A stretch of 64,000 nucleotides of DNA, taken from positions 235,158 to 299,157 of the forward strand of contig NZ_JBHLWM010000012.1 of the NCBI RefSeq assembly GCF_042432815.1, written 5' to 3'. Origin of the DNA: Rhodopseudomonas telluris. GTDB lineage: Bacteria > Pseudomonadota > Alphaproteobacteria > Rhizobiales > Xanthobacteraceae. The notes under the pieces were generated by a model that was not told where the DNA came from, ran no database searches, and saw only the letters and a list, made by a program, of their open reading frames with translations. Position numbers and translations under genes: made by a program. Below, one piece after another: positions 1-6,625 of this stretch (positions are counted from its first letter, which is position 1; each line of letters starts with the position of its first letter).

Positions 1-4
1 CCGC

Positions 5-874
5 GTGAGCAGCGCAAAGCCCAGGCACATCGCCATCTATGGCAAGGGCGGCATCGGCAAGTCCACGACGACGTCGAATATCAGTGCGGCGCTGGCTGAG
101 GCCGGCCACCGCGTCATTCAGATCGGCTGCGATCCGAAAAGCGACTCGACCACGATCCTGCGCGGCGGCGAGGATCTGCCGACCGTGCTCGACAGCCTGC
201 GTGACAGCGGGCGACCGACCATCGCCGACGTCTCGGCGACTGGCTTCGGCGGTGTGCTGTGCATCGAGGCCGGCGGCCCGGTGCCAGGTGTCGGCTGCGC
301 AGGGCGCGGCATCAATGCCGCGGTCGATCTTCTGCACGAGCTCAAGCTGTTCGAGGAGTTCAAGCCGGACTACGTGCTGTACGACGTGCTCGGCGACGTC
401 GTGTGTGGTGGCTTTGCGGTGCCGATCCGTAACGGCATCGCTGAGTCCGCGTTCGTGGTCACGTCATCGGACTTCATGGCGATCTTCGCCGCCAACAATC
501 TGTTCAAAGCAATCAGCAAATACGCGCCGTCCGGCGGTGCCCGCCTCGGTGGGGTGATCGCCAACAGCATCCAGACGCCCTATGCGACCGCGTTGATCGA
601 TGACTTCGCCGCGCGTACCGGGACAGGGGTGGTCGGCTACGTTCCGCGGTCGCTAACCGTTGCGCAGAGCGAACTCTACGGCCAGACCGTGATCGAGGCC
701 GCGCCGGCGTCGGAGCAGGCCGACGTTTATCGCAAGCTGGCGCGGCATATCGCCAGTGATCATCCGGTGTCGATTCCCAAGCCGCTGAACGGTCCGGCGC
801 TGAAGGACTGGGCGAGGCAATGGGGCGATCGGGTGTTCGGCGCCTCCGAGCGTCCGCTTGCCGAGGCAATGTGA
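5..874 (+). CDS. Nitrogenase-like reductase component (NifH/BchL/BchX superfamily)
   Basis: A 289-residue ATP-dependent iron-protein reductase, which would deliver electrons one at a time to the two-subunit protein encoded just downstream. Visible: P-loop GKGGIGKST at residues 13-21, GCDPKSDST at 41-49, and the two cysteines that bridge the [4Fe-4S] cluster of the dimer at C98 (VGCAGRG) and C134 (DVVCGGFAVP). The arginine after the first cysteine (R101), the ADP-ribosylation site in NifH, is kept. Length equals ordinary NifH and lacks the N-terminal extension of BchX. The start is a GTG five bases into the window, so its ribosome binding site and any upstream gene are not visible and an earlier start cannot be excluded. 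The next gene begins one base after the stop. By its partners it belongs to the nitrogenase-like groups rather than to true nitrogenase; the exact subgroup needs a phylogeny. Confidence 0.88.
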   Translation: MSSAKPRHIAIYGKGGIGKSTTTSNISAALAEAGHRVIQIGCDPKSDSTTILRGGEDLPTVLDSLRDSGRPTIADVSATGFGGVLCIEAGGPVPGVGCAGRGINAAVDLLHELKLFEEFKPDYVLYDVLGDVVCGGFAVPIRNGIAESAFVVTSSDFMAIFAANNLFKAISKYAPSGGARLGGVIANSIQTPYATALIDDFAARTGTGVVGYVPRSLTVAQSELYGQTVIEAAPASEQADVYRKLARHIASDHPVSIPKPLNGPALKDWARQWGDRVFGASERPLAEAM

Positions 875-875
875 G

Positions 876-2231
876 ATGAACAAGGCCCTGCAACCGCCGA
901 CCCGTGAGCGGCGGCTGGGTGGCGTCAGCGCCTATCTCGGGGACGTTGCGGCACTGATCGCGGAACTGGAGGCTGGTCCGCCGGTCCCGCGGATTCGCAC
1001 TTTCTCACAGGTCGCGGTCGATGATGTTTCGGCGGCGCTGCGTGTGCTTGCCGAGGTCGACGGCCTCGGCGTCGTGGTGCACGGTGTTCGCGGCTGCGCC
1101 GGGGCGCTCGCGCGCGGAGCGGCCGGACGGCCATGGGCGGTCACCAACCTCGATCAGCGCGACACCATCCTCGGCGCCGATGGTGTACTGGCGCGGACGC
1201 AACGCCGGCTCTACGAGCGTTATCGGCCGTGGGCGATCGTGGTGGTGGCAACGCCGGTGGTCGCGATCAATAATGACGACATCCAGTCGGTCGCTGCCGA
1301 ACTCGGTGATGAGCTCGGCATCCCGGTGATCGAGCTGCGCACCGACGGCTTCCGGTCCCGGATCGCGGCGACGGGCTACGACATCGCCAGCGGGGCGCTC
1401 GCCGCCCTGATCCAACCGCGGCACGGCCGTCGCCGGAATCTGATCAATTTGCTGGCCTTTGAGCGGGGCCCGGGGCTGGCCGCCATCGCGCGGCAGATTG
1501 CTGCGCTCGGGCTCGAGGTCAACGTGCTACCAGCCGGTGCAGGTCCAGACGCCTTCGCCAAGGCTGCGCAGGCGGTGCTCAGCGTTGCGGTGTTTCAGGA
1601 CGAAGCCGACGTGTTGCGCCGGGAACTGGACCGATTGCACCGCGTCCCGTTCCTGCATCTGCCGCCGCCGATCGGCGCCGCAGGCGCCCGCCACTTCATC
1701 GAGGCGGTGGCCGAGGCCACCGAGCGCCCTCTGCCGGCGACGGAGGAAGGGGGCCACCAAAGCGAGCTGCTCGGCGATCGACGGGTCGTCGTTGCGCTGC
1801 CACCCTCCCAGGCGTTGGCGGTGGCGGGGCTGGTGGGGCAACTCGGCGGCCGTGTCGCCGGGCTGAGCGTCGATTGGATCGACAGTCTGCATCTCGAAGG
1901 CCTCAAGGCGCTGAGCGCAGCGTCGACGCTGGCGTTGCATATCGGCGCGGGGCAGCCGTTCGAACTGGTCAACTGGCTCGGCAAGTTGAAGCCGGATCTG
2001 CTGATTGGCACGCCGGCCGCGGCGGCGACCGCGACCCGCGCCGGCATCGCGGCGGTGGCGGTCGAAGGCGACGATCTGCTCGGTGTCGCCGGGGAAGTCC
2101 GGCTTGCGACCCGTATCGTCCGTGCACTCGACGCCCAGCGACGCGGCGACAGCTTCGAGGTGACGATCGCCTATCTGCCCGGTTGGCTGAAGCGCAGCCC
2201 GGACTGGCACATCAAACGCGAGGTGAGATGA
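876..2231 (+). CDS. Nitrogenase-like catalytic subunit, NifD-like, with a single cysteine
   Basis: A 451-residue protein of the oxidoreductase nitrogenase component 1 superfamily. Assignment rests on position between NifH- and NifK-like genes and on motifs near the N-terminus: HGVRGCAG (C74) matches the NifD segment around Cys88, and ATPVVAINNDD (125-135) matches the NifD segment SECPIGLIGDD but with Thr126 where NifD has Cys154. C74 is the only cysteine in the protein, so equivalents of NifD Cys62, Cys154 and the FeMo-cofactor ligand Cys275 are absent. It therefore cannot build a standard P-cluster half or bind FeMo-cofactor in the usual way. Start ATG at 876 follows the nifH-like stop by one base; an in-frame ATG at 858 lies inside the upstream gene and is less likely. 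The stop overlaps the next start. Substrate unknown; reductases of tetrapyrroles or sulfur compounds are the known precedents. Confidence 0.8.
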   Translation: MNKALQPPTRERRLGGVSAYLGDVAALIAELEAGPPVPRIRTFSQVAVDDVSAALRVLAEVDGLGVVVHGVRGCAGALARGAAGRPWAVTNLDQRDTILGADGVLARTQRRLYERYRPWAIVVVATPVVAINNDDIQSVAAELGDELGIPVIELRTDGFRSRIAATGYDIASGALAALIQPRHGRRRNLINLLAFERGPGLAAIARQIAALGLEVNVLPAGAGPDAFAKAAQAVLSVAVFQDEADVLRRELDRLHRVPFLHLPPPIGAAGARHFIEAVAEATERPLPATEEGGHQSELLGDRRVVVALPPSQALAVAGLVGQLGGRVAGLSVDWIDSLHLEGLKALSAASTLALHIGAGQPFELVNWLGKLKPDLLIGTPAAAATATRAGIAAVAVEGDDLLGVAGEVRLATRIVRALDAQRRGDSFEVTIAYLPGWLKRSPDWHIKREVR

Positions 2232-3481
2232 TGGCGGCGCATCTGACGCGTCCGCGCGCCGGCTGCGCGCTGCATGGCGCGCTGTACGCGGCGACCGCGA
2301 TCGACGGCGTGACACCGCTGGTGCACGCGACGCCGGGCTGCGGCGTGCAGGCCGGATTGTGGCATGGCGGCGGTTGCTCATCAGGCGGCGCGTGGCCCAC
2401 CTCGAACCTGTCGGAGAAACACGTCGTGTTCGGCGGCGCCTCGCGGCTGCGCGAGCAGATCAAGAACACCCGCGGCGTGGTCGCCGGCGAATTGACGGTC
2501 GTGCTGACCGGCTGTCCAGCGGAGATGATCGGCGACGACGTCGCGGCGATGGCGCAGGAAGCGCGCGACGCCGGCGACGACATCATCGATCTGGCCACCG
2601 CCGGCTTTCGTGGCTCGGCCTATCAAGGTTACGCAGCATTCCTCGAAGCCGCGATGGCGCAAGCGGTCGCTGTCGCGCCGCGTCGTACGGGGCTGGTCAA
2701 CATTTTCGGACCGGTGCCGCATCAGGACGGAACGTGGCTCGCCGAGATTGAGGAATTGTCGCGGCTCATCGCCGGCATCGGCCTGACGCCGAATCCGGTC
2801 TTCGGCCCGTTCGGCGGGCTCGACAGCCTGCGGGCGTCGGCGCATGCCGAACTCAGCGTCTCGGTGTCGCCCTGGAGCAGCGCCGCGGTCCGCGCGCTCG
2901 ATGCGCGTTTCGGCATCCCGTGGATCGAAAGCGCGGGGCTTCCGGTGGGGGCAGTGGCGACCGCTGCGTTGCTCGCGAAGATCGCTGCGGCCGCCGGCGA
3001 GATCGACGAAGCGGCAGCCAGAGCATTCATCGATCACGAGCGTCGCCGCGAGGCTTACTGTCTCGATCGGCTGCTCGAGACGTTGTTCCGGCAAGGCGGC
3101 CCGCGGGCCTTTGCGTTGGCGCTGCCCAGCCTGCATGCGTCCGGCATCGCGCGGTTTCTCATTCAGACGCTGGGCTGGGCGCCGGCGGTGATCGTGTTGA
3201 CCGACAATCCCGCCTCTGACGGCCGCGCTGCTCTGCAGGACGGACTGAGCGCTGTGCACTACAGCGAAGACGACGACGAGATCGCCGACCTGATCCGCGC
3301 CAGCGCAGCGGACATCGTATTCGGCAGTTCGCTCGAACGCATAGTCGCTGACCGGCTCGGGACGCCGTTGATCGAATGCGCGACCCCGACGAACCGCCTC
3401 AGCCTGACGACCGGCTTCGGCGGCTTCCGCGGCAGCCTGGCGCTGCTCGAGGCCATCGTCACCGCAGCCGAAAGTAAGTAG
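2228..3481 (+). CDS. Nitrogenase-like catalytic subunit, NifK-like
   Basis: A 417-residue component 1 family protein. The N-terminal third carries the three P-cluster cysteines of NifK in order: C13 (AGCALHGALYAA, like NifK Cys70), C38 (TPGCGVQAG, like Cys95) and C96 (LTGCPAEMIGDD, like Cys153). Further cysteines occur at C50 and near the C-terminus. It is shorter than NifK (about 510-520) and lacks the NifK N-terminal extension, closer to BchB/BchN size. The start ATG overlaps the upstream stop in an ATGATG arrangement (2228 or 2231 both possible), implying translational coupling and a 1:1 complex. With C74 of the NifD-like partner these three cysteines could hold one [4Fe-4S] cluster at the subunit interface, as in protochlorophyllide and chlorophyllide reductases. 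The function is not recognised; proximity to LH2 genes makes a photosynthesis-related substrate possible but unproven. Confidence 0.8.
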   Translation: MMAAHLTRPRAGCALHGALYAATAIDGVTPLVHATPGCGVQAGLWHGGGCSSGGAWPTSNLSEKHVVFGGASRLREQIKNTRGVVAGELTVVLTGCPAEMIGDDVAAMAQEARDAGDDIIDLATAGFRGSAYQGYAAFLEAAMAQAVAVAPRRTGLVNIFGPVPHQDGTWLAEIEELSRLIAGIGLTPNPVFGPFGGLDSLRASAHAELSVSVSPWSSAAVRALDARFGIPWIESAGLPVGAVATAALLAKIAAAAGEIDEAAARAFIDHERRREAYCLDRLLETLFRQGGPRAFALALPSLHASGIARFLIQTLGWAPAVIVLTDNPASDGRAALQDGLSAVHYSEDDDEIADLIRASAADIVFGSSLERIVADRLGTPLIECATPTNRLSLTTGFGGFRGSLALLEAIVTAAESK

Positions 3482-3673
3482 CAGCCTGCTGCGATCATCA
3501 CGGTTTGCCGAGCTCAGCATGCGGCTCTTGCACCTGTATCAAGGTGGCCCCTGATCAGGAGCGTGGCGAGCCAATTGCCGCGTCATCACAAGTCATCAGA
3601 CGCACTGGAAAATGATGTGGGCCAACAGATGTTCGCGACGGAGAGGTCGTGTAACTGGGCAGCCGGCTAGTGC

Positions 3674-3692
3674 GCTAATGATTATTATCAAT
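3674..3692. promoter_or_regulatory. Candidate Fur-family box
   Basis: Read on the minus strand, these 19 bases match the classical Fur box (three GATAAT-type hexamers) at 14 of 19 positions by eye; on the plus strand the right half ATTATCA is exact. It lies 193 bases after the nitrogenase-like operon and about 255 bases before pucB. The match is suggestive only: alphaproteobacterial Fur/Mur/Irr sites vary and this stretch is AT-rich anyway. Confidence 0.3.
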
Positions 3693-3785
3693 ACGGATTC
3701 GGTTGAATTGACGTGTCTTGGGGCGTTGCGCGGGCGGATTGTTCTCGCTCCACTATCAACTACGAAATTGACCCGACATCTCTGA

Positions 3786-3804
3786 TCAACTGATAATAAG
3801 TTGA
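3786..3804. promoter_or_regulatory. Perfect dyad TCAACT-N7-AGTTGA upstream of pucB
   Basis: Two perfect 6-base arms (3786-3791 and 3799-3804) separated by seven bases, 145 bases before the pucB start. A near copy (TCAACT...AATTGA) sits at 3756-3771. The arrangement fits a dimeric regulator binding site in the LH2 promoter region, but it is not the known PpsR or FixK consensus, so the factor is unidentified. Confidence 0.35.
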
Positions 3805-3948
3805 CTGCTGATGAGGTCTGACGGTCGATCGTGAGCGACGGCGCGGTGGGGGACGTTTCACCGAATTGTCGATCGGCCCGAAAGGGCGGCAGTTCGCCCG
3901 CGTGCGGGTTTCGCACGCCATTGATGAACCACTTCGAGGAGATTGTTC

Positions 3949-4104
3949 ATGGCAGACGATCCGAACCGGGTCTGGCCGACCGGACTGACGATCGCGGAAT
4001 CAGAAGAGATCCACAAGCATGTGATCGACGGCACGCGCATTTTCGGCGCGATCGCGATCGTCGCTCACTTCCTCGCCTTCGTCTATTCGCCCTGGCTGAA
4101 GTAA
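3949..4104 (+). CDS. pucB: LH2 (B800-850) light-harvesting complex beta subunit
   Basis: A 51-residue inner-membrane polypeptide of the peripheral antenna. It has the polar N-terminus with the beta-chain signature (TGLTIAESEEIHKHVIDGTR), then one membrane span from about residue 28 to 47 (IFGAIAIVAHFLAFVYSPWL). His40 is the axial ligand of a B850 bacteriochlorophyll; His22/His24 lie in the conserved HKH segment. An AGGAG ribosome binding site stands at 3937-3941, eight bases before the ATG. It is followed 12 bases later by pucA, the usual puc order. R. palustris has several puc pairs; this appears to be one of them. No pucC assembly gene is adjacent. Confidence 0.95.
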   Translation: MADDPNRVWPTGLTIAESEEIHKHVIDGTRIFGAIAIVAHFLAFVYSPWLK

Positions 4105-4116
4105 GGAGATCAACAG

Positions 4117-4299
4117 ATGGCCAATCAGGCAAGAATCTGGACCGTCGTCAAGCCGACCGTGGGATTGCCGCTGTTTCTCGGCAGCGTCACGGTGATCGCC
4201 ATTCTGGTGCATTTCGCGGTGCTGACGCACACGGCCTGGTTTCCGAAATACTGGAACGGTAAAGCAGCCGCGATCGAGAGTTCCGTCAAAACGGGGTGA
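4117..4299 (+). CDS. pucA: LH2 (B800-850) light-harvesting complex alpha subunit
   Basis: A 60-residue alpha apoprotein with one membrane span (about residues 13-38) beginning with the conserved IWTVVKPTVGLPL segment. Met1 would be the N-terminal ligand region for B800 and His32 in ILVHFAV is the B850 axial ligand. The segment WFPKYWNG (41-48) keeps the Tyr-Trp pair (Y45, W46) that hydrogen-bonds B850 acetyl groups in high-light LH2, so a B800-850 rather than low-light B800-820 spectrum is expected. It ends with a short tail IESSVKTG typical of R. palustris alpha chains. Shine-Dalgarno AAGGAG lies at 4103-4108, and a rho-independent terminator follows. Confidence 0.95.
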   Translation: MANQARIWTVVKPTVGLPLFLGSVTVIAILVHFAVLTHTAWFPKYWNGKAAAIESSVKTG

Positions 4300-4325
4300 C
4301 CAGGCTTCAGCGACCTTGAAGCGCA

Positions 4326-4353
4326 GGCCGGGATCTACGGGTCCCGGCCTTTT
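4326..4353 (+). terminator. Rho-independent terminator of pucBA
   Basis: A perfect 8-bp stem (4326-4333 with 4342-4349), an 8-base loop and a TTTT run, 26 bases after the pucA stop. Confidence 0.85.
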
Positions 4354-4861
4354 CCGTTCTGGAGTCACTGTTTGTTAGCGCTGGAGCCGCTACGCCGAAG
4401 GCCCGCTCGCCCGGTCGTTGATCTTGGCCGGCAGCGGTGTCCGCCTGAATCTGTGTCCCCGTCCGCCCCAACAGGGCGGAGCCTTGGGGCATCGTCGACG
4501 GCTGGAGGCTTGGGCTGGCCCGCGTCCGACGGACGGGGGGGGCGCACCGACAAGCTGAGCCAGAGTCTTGCCGATCCGGGACTTGGCATGCACCCAAAAC
4601 CGGGAGTTGGCGGATTGTGTCGCCGGGCTCTTCGCTGCCAGGGAGAGGGATAGCATTTGGTCGCACGAGCGATTGTGCGTTAATAACTTACGGAAATATG
4701 TCCTAAACGTGGCCTCGATATGCTCCGAGTCGCGATAAATTATTGAATGGCATCAATCAATTGCATGCAGGAGTCGCGATTCTGCCACACTGCTACCCCT
4801 TTTTACCGCAGTGGTTCCAGCTTCCATTGCGAGTTGTAAGCGGCCTTGTTAGCAATGTTCC
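4354..4861. other. Intergenic region, no recognisable gene
   Basis: About 4380-4640 is GC-rich with short open frames on both strands but no familiar protein, possibly a degraded element. From 4670 to 4860 it becomes AT-rich and probably holds the promoter of the secretion genes. I see no tRNA, IS end or clear operator. Confidence 0.4.
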
Positions 4862-6439
4862 ATGTTCAAAACCGCTCAATTTGCATTCGTCCTTTCGGTC
4901 GCCGGGTTGTTTTCCGTCCCTGCTGCGATCGCAGCCGAACCGTTCACAATTCTGGACGCCATCAATCAGGCGGTGAAAACGAACCCCGGCGTCGGCGAGG
5001 CTGCCGCCAACCGTCGCGCGACCGAAGCTGAGCTGCGGCAAACCCAGGGCACGCTGCTCCCGCAGGTCCGGCTCGAAGCCAGCGCCGGTCCGGAAATGCT
5101 GAAACAGTACGTGTCGCCGGCGCCGCTGAACAACGGCCGCTATCTGCGCGGCCGCGAAGCTGGCGTCGTCGTGCGTCAGTTGCTGTTCGACGGATTTGCC
5201 TCGATCAACGAAGTCTGGCGTCAGGCGGCGCGGGTCGATGCCGCCGCTTTCCGCGTGCTGGAGCGAACCGAACTCACCGGACTCGACGCGGCTGAAGCCT
5301 ATATCGATGTCGTCCGCTACACGCGACTGGTCGGGCTCTCCGAGGAGAACCTCAAGGTCCATCTCGAACTTCGCAAGAATGTGCTGGCTCGCTTCGAAGG
5401 CGGCCGTGCGGGAGAGGGCGATACCCAGCAGGCCGAAGAGCGCGTCGCCGCTGCTCAGGCCGTTGCAGCCGAATTCCGTCTCAGCCTGGAGACCGCGCGG
5501 GCCAAATTCCGAAAGGTCGTCGGCCTCGAGCCTTACAATCTACGCTTCCCTGGCCGGCTTTCGGACCTGCCGAAGAGCAAGGCCGAGTCGCTCGATGTCG
5601 CCTACAAGTTCAACCCGACGCTGCGCGCAGCCGGTGCCGATGTGGCCGCTGCCAAGCGGGGCTTCGACGCCACCACCGGCTCGTTCCTGCCGACGGTCTC
5701 GCTCGAGGGGCGGGCATCGCGCGGCAAGGAATCCGTGCTCTATCAGAACCAGTATGACGAGGTCAGCGGCAAGCTGGTGGCGTCGTGGGATATCTTCAAC
5801 GGCGGCCAGAGCAGCTGGCGCCGGGAAGAAGCGGCGCAGCGCATGATCGAGGAGCAGCAGCGCCAGGCGCGGCTGCAGCGGGATGCGCTGGAGTCGATCG
5901 ACAAGGCTTGGGCGGCGCGCACGATCACCAATGATCGCGTCGCCGCGCTGGTCCGCGACGTCGAGGCCGCGCGCCGCACCTTTATCGCCTACAACAAGGA
6001 ATACGAGCTCGGTCAGCGCACGCTGATCGACCTGCTGAATTCGCAGAACCAGTACTTCAACGCCAATGTGTCACTGGTATCAGCACGCGGCGTCGCGGTG
6101 TTCGCCGATTATCAGCTTCTCGCCACCATGGGGCAGATGCTGAACTATCTGAAGACCGGTCATCCGCCGGAAACCGAGCTAGTCGATGTGCACCCGAGCG
6201 GCTTCATCGGCTACAAGCTCGCGCCGATCCGGCTGGCTCCCCCGGCGCCCGGTCCGGAGCCGCTCAATGCGGTGCCGCCGGTCCAGTTGTTCGGTTTCTA
6301 TTTCGATCCGCCCAAGTTCCCGACGGTGATCAATTTCGATGACCGCTGGGCGTCGCACGAAGTTGCCGACAACGGCGCACTGTTCGTCGCGTCCGGTAAG
6401 TATGGTGGAACTGCGCCCGCCGGCTCGGCCGTTAAGTAA
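4862..6439 (+). CDS. TolC-family outer membrane channel of a type I secretion system
   Basis: A 525-residue outer membrane efflux protein. An N-terminal signal peptide (cleavage after about residue 25, ...AAIAAEPF) is followed by the paired helical/beta-barrel repeats of the family (TILDAINQAVKTNPGVGEAAAN near the start; long coiled-coil-rich segments with TGLDAAEAYIDVVRYTRL and LQRDALESIDKAW). It would form the trimeric exit duct reaching from the periplasm through the outer membrane. Beyond the usual end, about residue 450 onward is a Pro-rich C-terminal extension of roughly 75 residues. It is followed by the ABC exporter and membrane fusion protein, giving a full T1SS whose obvious cargo is the giant adhesin at 12225. 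Confidence 0.92.
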   Translation: MFKTAQFAFVLSVAGLFSVPAAIAAEPFTILDAINQAVKTNPGVGEAAANRRATEAELRQTQGTLLPQVRLEASAGPEMLKQYVSPAPLNNGRYLRGREAGVVVRQLLFDGFASINEVWRQAARVDAAAFRVLERTELTGLDAAEAYIDVVRYTRLVGLSEENLKVHLELRKNVLARFEGGRAGEGDTQQAEERVAAAQAVAAEFRLSLETARAKFRKVVGLEPYNLRFPGRLSDLPKSKAESLDVAYKFNPTLRAAGADVAAAKRGFDATTGSFLPTVSLEGRASRGKESVLYQNQYDEVSGKLVASWDIFNGGQSSWRREEAAQRMIEEQQRQARLQRDALESIDKAWAARTITNDRVAALVRDVEAARRTFIAYNKEYELGQRTLIDLLNSQNQYFNANVSLVSARGVAVFADYQLLATMGQMLNYLKTGHPPETELVDVHPSGFIGYKLAPIRLAPPAPGPEPLNAVPPVQLFGFYFDPPKFPTVINFDDRWASHEVADNGALFVASGKYGGTAPAGSAVK

Positions 6440-6444
6440 TTGCG

Positions 6445-6464
6445 GCGCCCCCTGCGGGGGGCGC
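6445..6464 (+). terminator. GC-rich hairpin after the TolC gene
   Basis: Stem 6445-6452 with 6457-6464, perfect 8 bp, loop four bases, starting six bases after the stop. There is no T-run, so it may attenuate or stabilise the message rather than end it. Confidence 0.45.
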
Positions 6465-6625
6465 TGTGCCGCCGCTGGCCGCGATTTACTGTATCCGGAC
6501 TTTCTGCCGGGCTGGCCAAATCAGACGAGGCGCCGGCACGTATTTTCATCTAATACAACCTAATACTGTGAGCGTTTGACCCAGCAGCGGGCCTGTCGGA
6601 CCGCCCTCCGGAATTCGAGGCGTCG

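Larger units (their letters stand above)
3482..3948. other. Intergenic region between nitrogenase-like operon and pucB
   Basis: 467 bases without a convincing gene. It is clearly more AT-rich than its neighbours from about 3660 to 3820 and carries two candidate regulatory dyads, listed separately. It must contain the promoter and untranslated leader of the LH2 pair. I looked for the PpsR pattern TGT-N12-ACA and did not find a good copy. Confidence 0.6.

Noticed and set aside
5..3481. True nitrogenase NifHDK or chlorophyllide reductase BchXYZ
   Set aside because: The NifD-like protein lacks Cys275 and two P-cluster cysteines, and no nif assembly genes are nearby. The reductase lacks the BchX N-terminal extension and the catalytic subunits lack its overall sequence pattern.
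3482..3948. PpsR/CrtJ sites (TGT-N12-ACA) before pucB
   Set aside because: Only a TGT-N6-ACA chance match near 3617 was seen; spacing is wrong.
4380..4660. Possible small gene between pucA and the TolC gene
   Set aside because: Open frames on both strands are Pro/Arg-rich, lack ribosome sites and resemble no family.
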